A stretch of 64,000 nt of DNA from Lutjanus erythropterus (Eukaryota; Chordata; Actinopteri; Lutjaniformes; Lutjanidae). Positions 37,051-47,770 of the stretch are shown piece after piece. The stretch's first letter is position 1. Each line of letters begins with the position of its first letter. The notes beneath the pieces were generated by a model. That model was not told the origin of the DNA and did no database searches. It saw only the letters and a list, made by a program, of their open reading frames with translations. The stretch lies in the NCBI GenBank assembly GCA_020091685.1, contig CM034601.1, positions 40,455,315 through 40,519,314 on the forward strand, read 5' to 3'. Made by a program: the position numbers and the translations under genes.

Positions 37051-37659
37051 TTAATCCTGTGATAGCACCTCTGGATTACGTTTCTTCAGGTAGTTTTCAG
37101 GGGTTGTAAAGGTGTGCCTTCCTCCCTCCAGGTCCACAGTAAAGGTGGTCGGATGTAGTAGCCTGAACGTGATATTCTTTTCTTTAAGCTTCTTTTTGAG
37201 TGGAGCGAAGGCCTTCCTCTTTTTGTACAAGGCAGTAGACATATCCCTGAAAATCATGATAGTTGAATTGCCGTATTGTAGTGAACTTTTTTTCTGGGCA
37301 GCATCAATAATCTTGACAGTGTCACAAAATCGAAGGAGGCGTATCACAATGGCACGGGGTCTGGCACCGTTTTCTGGGCGCTGTAGCAGTGCCCTGTGTG
37401 CCCGCTCAACTTCGAAAGTTTCCTCTTCTAGATCGAGCATCTTGGGCAGCCATTCCTGTATGAATGCCACTGTGTTGTCCCCCTCAACTCCCTCTAGGAA
37501 GCCAAGCAGCCTCAGGTTGTTTCTACGGGCTCTATTCTCTTGGTCGTCCAACTGTTCCTGCAGCTCTCTTAGTTCATCGTCTGCAGCTTTTTTGTAGCCA
37601 TTGAGGTCATGCTGCATGGCGGATAAGGCCTCATCAAACTCATGCTGTTTCCCCTCCAT
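37051..37659 (-). CDS. L1 ORF1 protein, N-terminally incomplete
   Basis: The 202-codon frame encodes an L1 ORF1-type RNA-binding protein. A coiled-coil region (residues about 5-45, DELRELQEQLDDQENRARRN) leads into the conserved RRNNLRLLGFLEGVEGDN start of the RRM, then RPRAIVIRLLRFCDTVKI and the C-terminal domain with RKAFAPLKKKLKEKNITFRL and an LEGGRHTF block. In an intact element it coats L1 RNA as trimers. The upstream part of the reading frame is broken, so the first Met here is probably internal and the protein lacks part of its coiled coil. It is preserved better than ORF2. Confidence 0.85.
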   Translation of the reverse strand: MEGKQHEFDEALSAMQHDLNGYKKAADDELRELQEQLDDQENRARRNNLRLLGFLEGVEGDNTVAFIQEWLPKMLDLEEETFEVERAHRALLQRPENGARPRAIVIRLLRFCDTVKIIDAAQKKSSLQYGNSTIMIFRDMSTALYKKRKAFAPLKKKLKEKNITFRLLHPTTFTVDLEGGRHTFTTPENYLKKRNPEVLSQD

Positions 37660-38023
37660 GCACTTGACTCGGTGGCCGATGGCTTTGTTGTTTCTTTCTC
37701 CAAAGTTTCAGAAAGTTTAGATAAGCGTCCCTCAATCAATCTCAATTCTCTTTATTCCTTTCTCCATCTCAGTTATGAACCATTGAGGGGGCTCATCAGG
37801 TCTGTCGCTGCTGCAGCTAGCTTTTGGCAGGGATAGTTGCTTACTTTTGTCGTCTTTGGTTGTTATAGCCTCAGCCTTTTTCAATGGCATAGTTCGGTTT
37901 TCAGTGTTCCTACTTATGAAAGTAAGGTGGTATCAAATTATTCAAGATGGGAATCGAAAAAAGGCTAATTTTAGCAGGTGTGGTACCACACGTCTGCTCC
38001 TACGCCTCCATACCCGGAAGTCT

Positions 38024-38512
38024 CTGCAGTGGGCTCTTGAGCTGCCATGCTGCTGGTGAAACAAAGTGAAGGAGCAGAAGCCATGTTGCTTTGAATGGCT
38101 GAAGGAAGGGTAGAGGAAGGGATGATGGGATGAAAGGATGTATGTGCATGGGGATCTTGTGAAGCCTGCGAAGACAGGGATGAAAAGAAAGCTGATATCA
38201 GCTGAGAGAAGTCAATGACAGAGGAAGCAGCACAGGGGGACATACGACCTAACCGAGCAGGACCACCGAGCTCCTGTGGGACGCTTGGCTGTGGTCCGGC
38301 TGCTGTACTGGTGGAGGACAGCCGGTCTCGTACAGGTCATCGTACAGATCGCTGTCGGAATCAGGTGGAATGATATGCAGTTCAGCATCCATGGTGAGTA
38401 AATAATTGCTAACTACTAAGTTAACTCGAGTCGAGGAATGCATTTAGCTGTTTGTAAAGCACTGTCTGTCTGAGAGGATCTGTCGAGAGATCTGAGACAA
38501 ACGGGGCTGGAT
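38024..38512 (-). other. 5' part of the Ngaro/DIRS-like host element
   Basis: This is the other side of the L1 insertion site. Reading minus-strand from 38392 towards 38024, a short acidic protein start is followed by a Ser/Pro/Ala-rich frame (38243-37971) that reaches the L1 insertion point. The combination is as expected of a poorly conserved ORF1 upstream of the RT fragment at 30.1-30.4 kb. The link is inferred from order and strand. Confidence 0.45.
38249..38392 (-). pseudogene. Short acidic ORF, possible ORF1 start of the Ngaro/DIRS-like element
   Basis: A 47-codon frame starts MDAELHIIPPDSDSDLYDDL and ends with a Gln/Ser-rich tail and stop. No known domain is visible. The acidic, Asp/Ser-rich start resembles the N-terminus of many fish retroelement or transposase-linked proteins, but I do not recognise it. 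It is placed upstream and in the same orientation as the RT fragment at 30060-30416. The early stop suggests a broken frame. Confidence 0.35.
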
Positions 38513-41500
38513 CAGTGTTGCCAGATCTCGCGAGACAAATAAGCAACCAGGCCTTTAAAAACAAGCCCAAAACAAGCGACTTTTTCTACAGAGCCCCCCC
38601 CCAGGTTCTGGGGAGAGAAAAATACAGAAATTGTGTGCATGTTTTTACAGTCTCTGTAGATGGATCGTAAACTGTGGGTACTACAGATTGCCAATGTACA
38701 TTCATATGGACAGATTGGTGAACTGTGTGCAGTTTTGGAAAATTGTACCGACGGTACAATTTATTTTTCTTCCCCTGAGCTTCAGGATAATGACTACAAG
38801 AGGGAGTTAAGCCATCTTTTCACATTCTTTACCATTAGAAAACAGATGGGATAACAAATATAAACTGATGCAAGTACATTACATACATAGTAAACTTCCA
38901 CAAATAAATATCTTGAATTCACAAATTCTTTATTGTTGCTTTTAAGCACTTATCTTCCTTTTTTTCTTTCAGCTACATTACTTTGAAACAATATGTCATA
39001 GAGTAAAGCTCAATAGAAACTTCCTTCTTTCAGTATTCTCTCAACAATAAACAAAGGCAGTATAAAGTGACTTAAGCCAAGACATTCAGACAAGTGTCAT
39101 AAGCAGTGCAACAGGGACTACAGAAGATCCCATTTTTATATAACTAAAACCCAGAAACAGAATGTTATAATTACAGATAATCTTAGTCTGCAGCAATAAA
39201 GTGGCTCCTGCTCTGACAAACAGATAAGTAAGTTGGAAAATACTTAAACTAAACTGGTGTGAAAACCATTCAAGTCAAAATCATTTGAACAGGTGAGGAT
39301 GAGGCTTGGTCTAAACATTTTTCTTAAGACTCATGACACTTTAGCCTCATACTATATATGAACAATAACACTACCCTTATCTTTCAAGTTGCTTCAGGTA
39401 CCAAGGTGCAAATTAAACATATTAAAAATAATAATAAAAAAATTGTCCAAACTGAAGCTATGAAATATATTATAAATAAATGAAATATCCTTCATTCAAC
39501 ATGTTGCAGTTCTACATCAAGACATTCTTGATGGCCCACATACAAGATAATAAATAATAAAACCATACAAATAATAAAAACAAACAAACAAACAAAAAAA
39601 CGTGTGGGAAATAAGAATGTAACCATCCTCTTGTTTAGTTGAGTAGGGTGAGGTGGCCCAAAGAGGGCCAATCAAAGTCAAATGTCAAAGTGACATAGAA
39701 GCTTAAGATGCCATGGGACAGGTACAGAGTAGGCAGTTTCCTTCATGTGTAGAGGCCAGGGCTTGTGCTGCAGACAGAAAAGGTAAGATTTTCAAATGAG
39801 AAAAAACAAACAAACAAAAAAACAGAAAACCTTCCCTTCTTAGCATCATAACCTGACACTAATTTAAAAAAAAAGATACAGTAATAGTGCTTACCTTAAT
39901 ATTCATCTTCACTGTCTTCATCTGCATCCGGCGTCTCTGATGCTCCACTCATGTACATGCGACAGTTGAAGCGCTGGATCATCTCTTTGGTCAGGACAAA
40001 GTCTTTGCAACATATGCCTTTTCGTCTCAGTCCATATTTAATGTGCAGTATGTTGCTAAGGGTCTCCTGTCCCATTTTGTTTCTGAGTTTTGACTTCACT
40101 AGGCTCATTTGTGAGAAAACTCTTTCCACGTCCGCATTGCTCAGAGGCATTGCCAACAATGAGAGACAAAAGAGGGCAAGTTCTTTGAAAGCGCTGTCTC
40201 CACTGCTGTCCTTGTAGTTCAACACTTCAACCCAGAAGGCCTCAGCCTGGCTGTCCTCTTTGTTGGTCCATGGAAGGAATCCAACAGACTCATACTGTGT
40301 TTCAAACACTCCGAGATCTCCTGAGTAGAGTTTGAGCAGTGAGACTGAACTGAGCTGTGGTTTTGTTTGTGACAGCATGACAGTCGGACTGAACACAGCC
40401 ATAGATTTCCATATCTGGATGTTAGCCGGGAGTCTCTGTTGCACTTGTTTGGCTGCTTCCACCAAGAAGTCATGGCACCTGCTCTTCATATTTCTCTCAG
40501 CCGTGCTCTCCATTCTTGCCTCATCCAATGCCATCATGAAGTTGACCCCATAATTGATTGCACCCACAGGTAACAGAACACTGGGGTCTGTTATGTCGAT
40601 GGCAAGCAGTTGTTCATCTGATGTGGGAATCATTCCAGGTCTCACCACTCTGGAGATGAGGGAGCGAAAGAAAATCAGCAGACATTCCAACATTTTGAAT
40701 GGATTGCCCCTGTCCTGCTGGAACAGCTTGTTGATCCTGTTAAATTCTTGTAGAAAAGGAATTAAAAACAGCAGGTACAGTTTGTTCACAGGATCACTGT
40801 ACATCTGGTGCAGGATTTCAGCATCATAACATCTCTGGTGGTCTTTGGTTAGCTGAAAGTGAAGCTTCAGCTCATCCCACTGATTGAGTATGCGAAAACA
40901 GCAGTCATAGATGGAAAGCCACCGTGTTCCTGACATCTGTACAAGCATCAAAGGCATTTCACCAGGATTGATGAGGCTGTAGATCTTTGCATACTCACGG
41001 CGGCGAAGAGCACTGTGGGAAAACCAGTTGTGAGAATGAGAGACCAAGTATTCAAGGTTGCGTGGGAGTGTCTCCACTGCCTTGCTTACACACAGCTGTA
41101 TGGAATGGCACACGCACTTGAGCAGCTGGAGATTTGGGTTTTTCTGGAGAAGGTGAGTGTACACTGAATTTCTCTTTCCAACCATGACACTGCAGCCATC
41201 TGTGCCTAATCCAATGCACTTTTTAATGTCCAGTCCAATACTCTGTAGAAAACGGGTCAGAGTGGAGGCAATAGCCTCTGCTGTTTCACCCTCCAAGTTT
41301 ATCAAACCCAAAAAGGTGGACACAACTTTGTTCAGTGTCATACTGAAGTAGCGGATTACCACACACAGTTGCTTGACAGATGATATGTCTGTGCTTTCAT
41401 CGATAACAAGGGAGTATTCAGCACCTCCAATATCCCTCTGAAGTTCCATGAACATACATGGAGCAATGGCATGGTTAATTAATGCCGTGCATTTTGTCCT

Positions 41501-42357
41501 GTGCATTTTAATGTCTTTGTCAAAAGTTGAGCAAATTAACTCCCCAAGGTGATCCACTGAATTAATGGATGTGTGACAAGCTATGTAGGTGGCTACCTTC
41601 AGCTCAGCTCTCTGCCTTGACTCATTCTGTCTGGAGACCGTAAACCCAATGTCTGTTAGCCTCATAGTGGAGAATGGCGCTGCATTTTTCTTGTGTTTTT
41701 CAGTGCTAGCATGTTGTTTCAGGTCCGCGTGGTGTGCACGTATTTCACATTTACATATTCTGCACAGGGCTTTCGAGTCGTCCCCCATGACAGGTTGAAT
41801 CCATTCTTTTAGCCCGCTCTCTTTCTCCCAGTCTTTGTTGTATCTCTTCCCGTATTTCGCCCACTTTGTCCCAGGGCCAGGCATTGTTGCTTAAAAAAAA
41901 CTCTCCCACACTCCATCAGTCGGCAGTCACGCTTTTTCATTCAAACCTCACCGACGTGTTTTTACCGTAACAGAAAAAAACACTGCCCTGCTCAGTCTGA
42001 CGCTGATTGGCTAGTACTCATTGCCATCAGGATCAGAGCCAATTAGAAGCAGGATGTGGGTGGGAACAGACTCTGCTGTCTCCTCTGTGAATGTGTGTGT
42101 GTGCCTGTGCGTGGCGGGGGTTGGGGGCAGAGGGAACAGGCAGAATATTAGGCAGGACAAATTATCCTACATTTAAATAACATATTGAAATTATCTGCTT
42201 GACAACTTATTACGGAGCTGGCAACAAGCCCAAATAAGCAACTACACTTTAGAAACAAGCCCAAGAAAACCGCGACCCGCGACTACAAATATTAATAAGC
42301 GACTTCACAGAAAAACAAGCCCAAAGTCGCTTATAATAAGCGGACTTGGCAACACTG
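38513..42357 (-). mobile_element. Putatively autonomous hAT transposon, 3.85 kb
   Basis: The ends cagtgttgcca and tggcaacactg are inverted repeats (left cagtgttgccag, right reverse complement cagtgttgccaa). The exact 8-bp duplication ggctggat flanks it (38505-38512, 42358-42365). It contains one long uninterrupted transposase gene on the minus strand (39896-41884), a 470-bp 5' region and a 1.4-kb 3' region. Subterminal aacaagccca words occur once near the left end and three times near the right end. No frame damage was seen. It is the most complete element in the window. Confidence 0.95.
39896..41884 (-). CDS. Intact hAT-family transposase, 662 aa
   Basis: This enzyme would excise and reinsert the surrounding hAT element. 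An N-terminal BED-like zinc finger has Cys41, Cys44, His58 and His64 (CRICKCE ... LKQHAS ... KH). The split RNase H-like catalytic core shows Asp162 in SLVIDESTD, Asp229 in GLGTDGCSVMVGK, a CVCHSIQLC motif (Cys257-His260) and the Trp322 of SGTRWLS. The C-terminal dimerisation domain has LSNADVERVFSQMSLVKSKL with Glu587 as the third acidic residue. The tail is acidic (DADEDSEDEY). Length is typical of the family. The ATG at 41884 is the first in frame and follows an A-rich aagcaaca leader. The closest relatives in memory are fish hAT proteins with a single zinc finger and zinc-finger-type domesticated hAT proteins. The whole set of catalytic residues is present, so activity is plausible, though untested. 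Confidence 0.95.
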   Translation of the reverse strand: MPGPGTKWAKYGKRYNKDWEKESGLKEWIQPVMGDDSKALCRICKCEIRAHHADLKQHASTEKHKKNAAPFSTMRLTDIGFTVSRQNESRQRAELKVATYIACHTSINSVDHLGELICSTFDKDIKMHRTKCTALINHAIAPCMFMELQRDIGGAEYSLVIDESTDISSVKQLCVVIRYFSMTLNKVVSTFLGLINLEGETAEAIASTLTRFLQSIGLDIKKCIGLGTDGCSVMVGKRNSVYTHLLQKNPNLQLLKCVCHSIQLCVSKAVETLPRNLEYLVSHSHNWFSHSALRRREYAKIYSLINPGEMPLMLVQMSGTRWLSIYDCCFRILNQWDELKLHFQLTKDHQRCYDAEILHQMYSDPVNKLYLLFLIPFLQEFNRINKLFQQDRGNPFKMLECLLIFFRSLISRVVRPGMIPTSDEQLLAIDITDPSVLLPVGAINYGVNFMMALDEARMESTAERNMKSRCHDFLVEAAKQVQQRLPANIQIWKSMAVFSPTVMLSQTKPQLSSVSLLKLYSGDLGVFETQYESVGFLPWTNKEDSQAEAFWVEVLNYKDSSGDSAFKELALFCLSLLAMPLSNADVERVFSQMSLVKSKLRNKMGQETLSNILHIKYGLRRKGICCKDFVLTKEMIQRFNCRMYMSGASETPDADEDSEDEY

Positions 42358-42365
42358 GGCTGGAT

Positions 42366-42719
42366 GGGTTGGCCAGGTATAAGTAGGCTTGTCAGGTGAT
42401 TAGAGGTGTGGTTGAGGCCTAACCCTGCTCCTGAACCTAAGTTAACTAATTAACTTCATATCAACTTGTCTGTCAAGTGATGAGGTTTGTTTATTTAGAC
42501 ATTTTTAGAAATTGTATTTCATTATTAGTCTGTAAAAGTTTAGGTCATAGCTTTCATGTAAGATAGCGAATATAACTTGCTTACTGCTCCACATTGTGGT
42601 TGTCTTTTAGTGAGCTGCTTTGCATGGTAATGTAAGCCGGCACTGGCAAAGTAAATGTAGTTGTTTAGTGTGATATTGAGATAGTTAGGGATGGATGCAT
42701 ATTTATTCACCATTTACAG
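42366..42719. other. Spacer, no gene seen
   Basis: AT-rich sequence between the hAT target duplication and the first exon-like block of the P2X7-like copy. No feature recognised. Confidence 0.5.
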
Positions 42720-44460
42720 AGTAAAAGTGTCAGTTACAGGTCTGGGGTTAGAGGGCATTGAAGACCTCTTCACTGAGGGAGGGGACAGAGAGGTCAAGGT
42801 TACAGTGTAGCCAGGGCCTCGAGGAGGGACAAATGCCAAGGGGGTGACCAGAGCAGCAGCTTCACTTGAGGATGAAAAGGAGCGATTAGAAGCCCTCCAA
42901 AGGAACCAGAGCAAAGTAACGATGGTATGTATTTAGCAAATTATTTTGTTATATTCCTATGTGGTCTGTGCAATATGAATAATCATAATCCAGCTAAAAG
43001 TTATGTTTACAGCTCCATGCTCTACATGTAGCGATGTTAGTGTTGTCTGTAATTTGACGACTAATCTCATAGTAACTTGAATCATCATAACCTGTGAAAC
43101 GTCAAGGACGTTACTGAGTAAGAATAAATACTGTAGAGGAACAGCATCATGCAGACATTACAAACCATAAATTGCAGTGATATTAACATATTAACATATT
43201 ACCAACATAATATCAGACATCTCATTAACTTTAGATGTATTTTCCTGTGTTTTATTTCTTCTGAGATATCTTGAAGAGAAAGCCCTGGAGGAGCACAGGC
43301 AGCTCACCAAACAGCTCCTGGAGAGGCAGTCAGGACTGTTTGATGCCCTGATGATGCATCAGCTCAGAGTATCAGGGGTGTCATGGTGTACTTGTGGTAA
43401 CTGTAGGGGCATGCCGAGGGGGCCTGGGGGTGACAACCAGGAGTACTGTTATACAGCCTTACACAGCCTATAGGCATTTTATGTTTAAGCAACATAGCTC
43501 TTTAGCGCAGGGAAACAAGTTGTCATCTTCAGCTGCTGCATTTGGAGCATCAGGGACAAGTTCCCCAACCCCTCTGGACATCACACGTTTCAAACCCAGA
43601 ATCTGAGTTTCCTTCCAGGTCCTCTGGAGTGTCAATACAGCACCGCAAGTACTCACAAACTTGTGTGTACATCATCAGAGCATTAACCAAAAGTTTTATT
43701 TGTTCTGTATTTTATAGTTTACTTATTCTTATATTGCAAAGTATGTTCTATATTTTAAATTTGTTCTACAGTCAACATAATTTGATATATTGATATATAT
43801 ATTATATATTGAGTCTGTTATTTATTATTCAATGTTACACTGAATTGTTAGTGCAAATAATAAAAGATTATAATTAAATATACCTGCTGTATTTATTGTA
43901 AGTATATACATAGAAATATGTACTTACAGAATAAGTACTTTACTGCAGTGTCGCAACAATTTCACTTTCATTTTTTCATTCCTGTTTCCCTTTAACTAAT
44001 ATATATTATCATTACAGGGTCAGCTGTACTTTGCAATTTTGAACCAAAAGATGAATAATAATAATGATAACAACAACAACAACAATAATAATAACAATAA
44101 TAATAATAGTAACAATATTTACAATATAAATTGTAATTTACACAAACAGTTTTGGCCATCCCTTTCGATCCTGACAATGCAAAGAGAAATGCTGTCTCTC
44201 AGTCAGAAACTTGCAGCTTTTAGAGTACAAACAGACAAATATTTATATTTATTCATAACGAACATTTCAGGAGCTTACTCTGTCTTCATCAGAGCTGACT
44301 GTCTGTTTGAACTGATGGCTAAAAGCTGTGAGTTTGTCTCTCTTCGGTCTGACTAGAGAATCACCTGGACTTCGCTATTTATTACGTGACTTTTGTAGTT
44401 TATGTGTTGATATTCATAGACTATTATGTATATTACCTAAACTGAGATTTGAATTGAAAG
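42720..44460 (+). pseudogene. Copy A of a coiled-coil + P2X7-like-domain gene, degenerate
   Basis: Exon-like blocks lie on the + strand. One ends at about 42924 before gtatgt and encodes LEDEKERLEALQRNQSKVTM. The next (about 43265-43620) encodes LEEHRQLTKQLLERQSGLFDALMMHQL-type coiled coil (given here in part), then WCTCGNCRGMP and YRHFMFKQHSSLAQGNK and a FPS--SG block. The Cys-rich motif and AYR-F--QH--L--GN motif resemble the C-terminal zinc-binding domain of P2X7 receptors, which occurs alone or in multi-copy proteins in fish. A third block after a ttatcattacag acceptor begins GQLYFAILNQKM at about 44019. Frame breaks and a premature stop make it non-functional. A second, inverted copy lies at 56.4-58.2 kb. 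Confidence 0.55.
44052..44116. repeat. AAT/AAC microsatellite
   Basis: A trinucleotide run (aataataatgataacaacaac...) directly follows the GQLY exon-like block; it reads as poly-Asn in one frame. It is absent from the inverted copy at 56.7 kb. Confidence 0.95.
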
Positions 44461-46290
44461 GGCAATATCTATTGAAAATTTAACATCAGGGGGTCAAAAA
44501 ATGGCATCCTATAAAGTTAAGGTGTGATGTGGTGAGGGCTAAGGATTAATATTTTCCCTAAAATGACATATCTTCTATCCGGGGAACAGAGACACACTAT
44601 CCCAATGTTTGTGGATTCCAAACCTGATCACTTTACTGTTTTATGTGCTGGTGTTGAGAGGAAAAAGTCAAAAACACCGCCAATGTTCTTTCAATGAATT
44701 TATTGAACAGGCATCAAAAAACAACTGTCTGCAGTACAGTGAAGAATCTTCAGTCCAATGATGACCATAGCTGTAAAGAGGAACCCCTGGATAAAAAGTC
44801 TTGCTGAAGTCACAAAGATCCCCAAGCCCTGGAGATCTGTCTACAGTTTTTAAAGCATTTGCGACAATAGGCCGTTCCCAACCTCATTATTATCCAATAA
44901 ACTTAATTAATATCCAATGAGACTACACAAAGACTATGTGGGACATGAGCTCATCCCATGTCCTCCTTCAATGTATACATTTCAAACCCTTAAAAGGAGA
45001 CAGAAGGTACATTGTTTAGATTTTACCTGCTAAAGTCTCTGCACATCTCCCAACATGGATCGATGCAAAGAGCTGTATCTTCATGATATCCAAAAAGGGA
45101 AATACGTGGCTCTCAGGCCGCAGAGAATAAAGAAATGCTGAATTATTAGAGAAGGTTAGAGATTGTATGATCTGTAGGCCTATTCTACACATGAACTCAA
45201 CCATCTTACCAGAAATATACCTCACTGGTATTAATAATATTTACTGAGGCAGAGCAATGCCATTTCAACATTAATCAACATAATAAATTACATAAACTGT
45301 GCAGGCTGTGTGCAGCTTGACCTTCACTGTGGCTGCATGCAAGGATGAAATCTCAAATTCAGCCTGTAATCTGTCACTGTCTGACTGAACAGCTTCATGG
45401 GAGTGATATTTTACAATTCTTCATATTTTAAACAAATGAAATTAAATGAAGTCCTTTGGTGTTTTCAAAGTCCTGATATTGAGCTGAAACAGATTCCACA
45501 TTCAGTTTGCATTCAGAGGCTGCTGAGTGCAGCAGACGGCTCCCACCATGCACAATTCACTGTTCAACATCATAGGCTTAATAAAGTTAATGATCACTCC
45601 ATGTTAAAATGCAAAACTATAAAAAGCTTTGTGTCTCTAATTCAGATGGTAGAGCCAGATGTTACTGTTTTAAGTGCATTAATGATTAGAGTGTTTGAAT
45701 TCATGGCATTTTGTGATTTTTAACTAATTAGTTAAAGTGCTCAGTCTGTTTGTCCAGTAAAAGATAAGAGCAACAAAACACACACTACACGAAAATTAAA
45801 TATTAAGAATCATATATGTAGCACTTATTTAGATTTTATTTTCCTTTCCTGTCAAATGCCAATTAAATGTATTACTCTATGGCTATTTTACAACTGCATT
45901 TTTTCCTGCTGTACCTCAAGATTGGGGTGTTGCTGCACACCCACCTTCAACTTTGAGAGGGTATAAAGCCTAATTTTTAATGGAATGAAAACTTACATAG
46001 TAGTCAACAATGGTGTATTGTTAACTACCCCAGATGTAAGATATAATCACTTTATGACTATATCATGAGGTTGAATGTATAGGCAAACACATGAGCCAGT
46101 TATCAAACTTACATCAGGTTTGTTTTAGGCATATTCTTGAATAATAACCACAGTAATAACCACATATGGGTTCTATACAGAACACATATGGAGATATCAC
46201 AGTAAGTATAAACCTTTAAAGAAATATCTATTAATCAGCATAGATAATCAAAAACATGAGGACAGCACAGTTATTTCAATGTGATGACCT
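44461..46290. other. Unassigned spacer of the left arm
   Basis: About 1.8 kb with no gene. The part 44640-44860 (tgaatttattgaacaggcatc...) has the look of LTR or interspersed repeat sequence, but no boundary is clear. Confidence 0.45.
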
Positions 46291-47224
46291 GCCTGCCACT
46301 AGAGCACCAATGGTATGGGGGAGCTGAGACATGAAAAGTTTTTCCCTCCATAGAGGGAGATTATGCAAGACATCTCTCGTAGCTGGAGAAACATCAAGAA
46401 AATGTGAGCTACATGACTCAGTCACACAAACCTTTAATTCACCCTGCTGCTGCTACAGCCACATTAGCGCTACACCTTTGTAGGCAATAACATCCAACAG
46501 CCATGGGCTGATCTCAGTAATGCCAATTGTGGTAACAAATATACACTATCGACAGAAACACAGGAGCAAAGGTTACTGTAACTAGCATTATGCCCGTGGC
46601 CATGTTATAGTGAACCTAAATGTATCTCACAATATATTGCAAGTCCGTGTGTAGGATGAATTACTTGTCCAGCAGAAAAGAGGCAACTTTGGTGTCACTG
46701 TGAAAACATTAGTCCCTCATCAGAAATTTCCATCTGGTAAACACCACACCAATGTTTCTCCTTGTTTTCTGCCATCTCCTGTCACGTTTTCATTTTGTTT
46801 CTTTATCTTTTTGCTTCTTTGAGGATGAGGGTTCACAGTCTGCTGCTTTTTCTTTTGGTAAATAATAATTATGATCCTCCATCAGTCAAAACCTTAGTTA
46901 TTAGCCTTCAGAAAACAAGATAGTTTGCAAGGAAACACCCTCTCTCTTCTATATCGAGCTGCAAATTTTACATAATGCAAAGTGCCCTGTCTAGATTCAC
47001 TGCTTTGTTCAGTTTGTCCGCTCTGAACTGCTGTAGACATATGGCAGCACAAATATGGTGGAAGAGGACCCACTCCCTATGTAAATATAAATAGCTCCTT
47101 CTAAGGTAACACAAACATACAGATTAGTAAGTTCAGTTGATTTTACACTAATAAAAAACATACATACAGACATTCCATGTCTGCCAGTAGATCTGTGCAA
47201 ATGATACACACTGGACCTTTAACT
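46291..47224 (+). repeat. Left copy of an inverted repeat pair around the Gypsy element
   Basis: This block matches 52440-53400 in reverse complement, with moderate divergence. Shared anchors include gtttgcaaggaaacaccctct-like sequence, gatgagggttcacagtctgc, agagatggcagaaaacaag-like sequence and gtgggctgatctca. The outer 590 bp (about 46636-47224) has ends gtccgtgtgtaggatgaa and (reverse complement) gtccagtgtgtatcat, resembling a common fish element with ctttaaaggtccagtgtg termini. Confidence 0.7.
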
Positions 47225-47770
47225 TGGATTCACCTCAGGGTACCAACCTAGACAGGGTGGTGCCATGAGGGAAACCGATAGAATTCTGGAGGTTGATAGA
47301 TTTCTGGAGTCCTAGACTCATGCACAGTGACCCCTAAGATGACAATATCTTTACACACTCCCACTTTGGTGTGCTGGAAATACAGTGTTTGCCAGAGTCT
47401 GTCACAGTTTGTTCAACTTTATAAACTTTTTTCAGGTGAGAAACCCAGGCATTTAGCAGCCCACCTGGAACAGAATTCTTGTAGGGGTGGATTGAATGGG
47501 GTGGTAGCTGCCAAAAAATGGCTTGCACCCCGAGTTTTGGACATATATATACATATAAGATGATGGTCAACAGATTTTCCATGTTTTCCATGTGTAAGAG
47601 CGTGCAATTTTTATTTGTCATCACAGTGATCCAAACAATAATTTGTGGCTAAATGAAAGTAAAATATAAATGTGGTTCAGTTTTATTGCATGTCTTTTTC
47701 CTTCATTTATTTTTAAAGTTTATTTCAGTTAGATTTGACTGTTGTAAAAAAAATAAAAGATAAAATAGCA
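47225..47770. other. Left flank of the Gypsy element, no gene seen
   Basis: No recognised domain. A tatatatacatataag stretch lies near 47542. Frames on both strands here lack family motifs. Confidence 0.45.

Larger units (their letters stand above)
30971..38023 (-). mobile_element. Full-length L1 (Tx1/L1-group) LINE, 5'-to-3' on the minus strand
   Basis: A direct repeat of at least 14 bp (ctgcagtgggctct) flanks the element at 30957-30970 and 38024-38037, proving one insertion. The 3' end is marked by a run of T on the + strand (A tail) at 30970-30977, and the order from 5' to 3' on the minus strand is 5' UTR (about 37660-38023), ORF1 (37051-37659), spacer, ORF2 endonuclease, reverse transcriptase and C-terminal domain. 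It was later interrupted by a hAT element at 33262-34396. Frame breaks in ORF2 show that it is inactive. Confidence 0.92.

Noticed and set aside
37112-37597. A 161-aa Ser-rich protein on the + strand
   Set aside because: It is the antisense shadow of L1 ORF1, which has clear family motifs on the minus strand.
38660-38854. A 64-aa + strand gene inside the hAT element
   Set aside because: No known domain, and opposite to the transposase in its 3' region; hAT elements normally encode only the transposase.
44039-44356. A poly-Asn protein
   Set aside because: The Asn run is a trinucleotide microsatellite; only the first dozen residues match the inverted copy at 56.8 kb.
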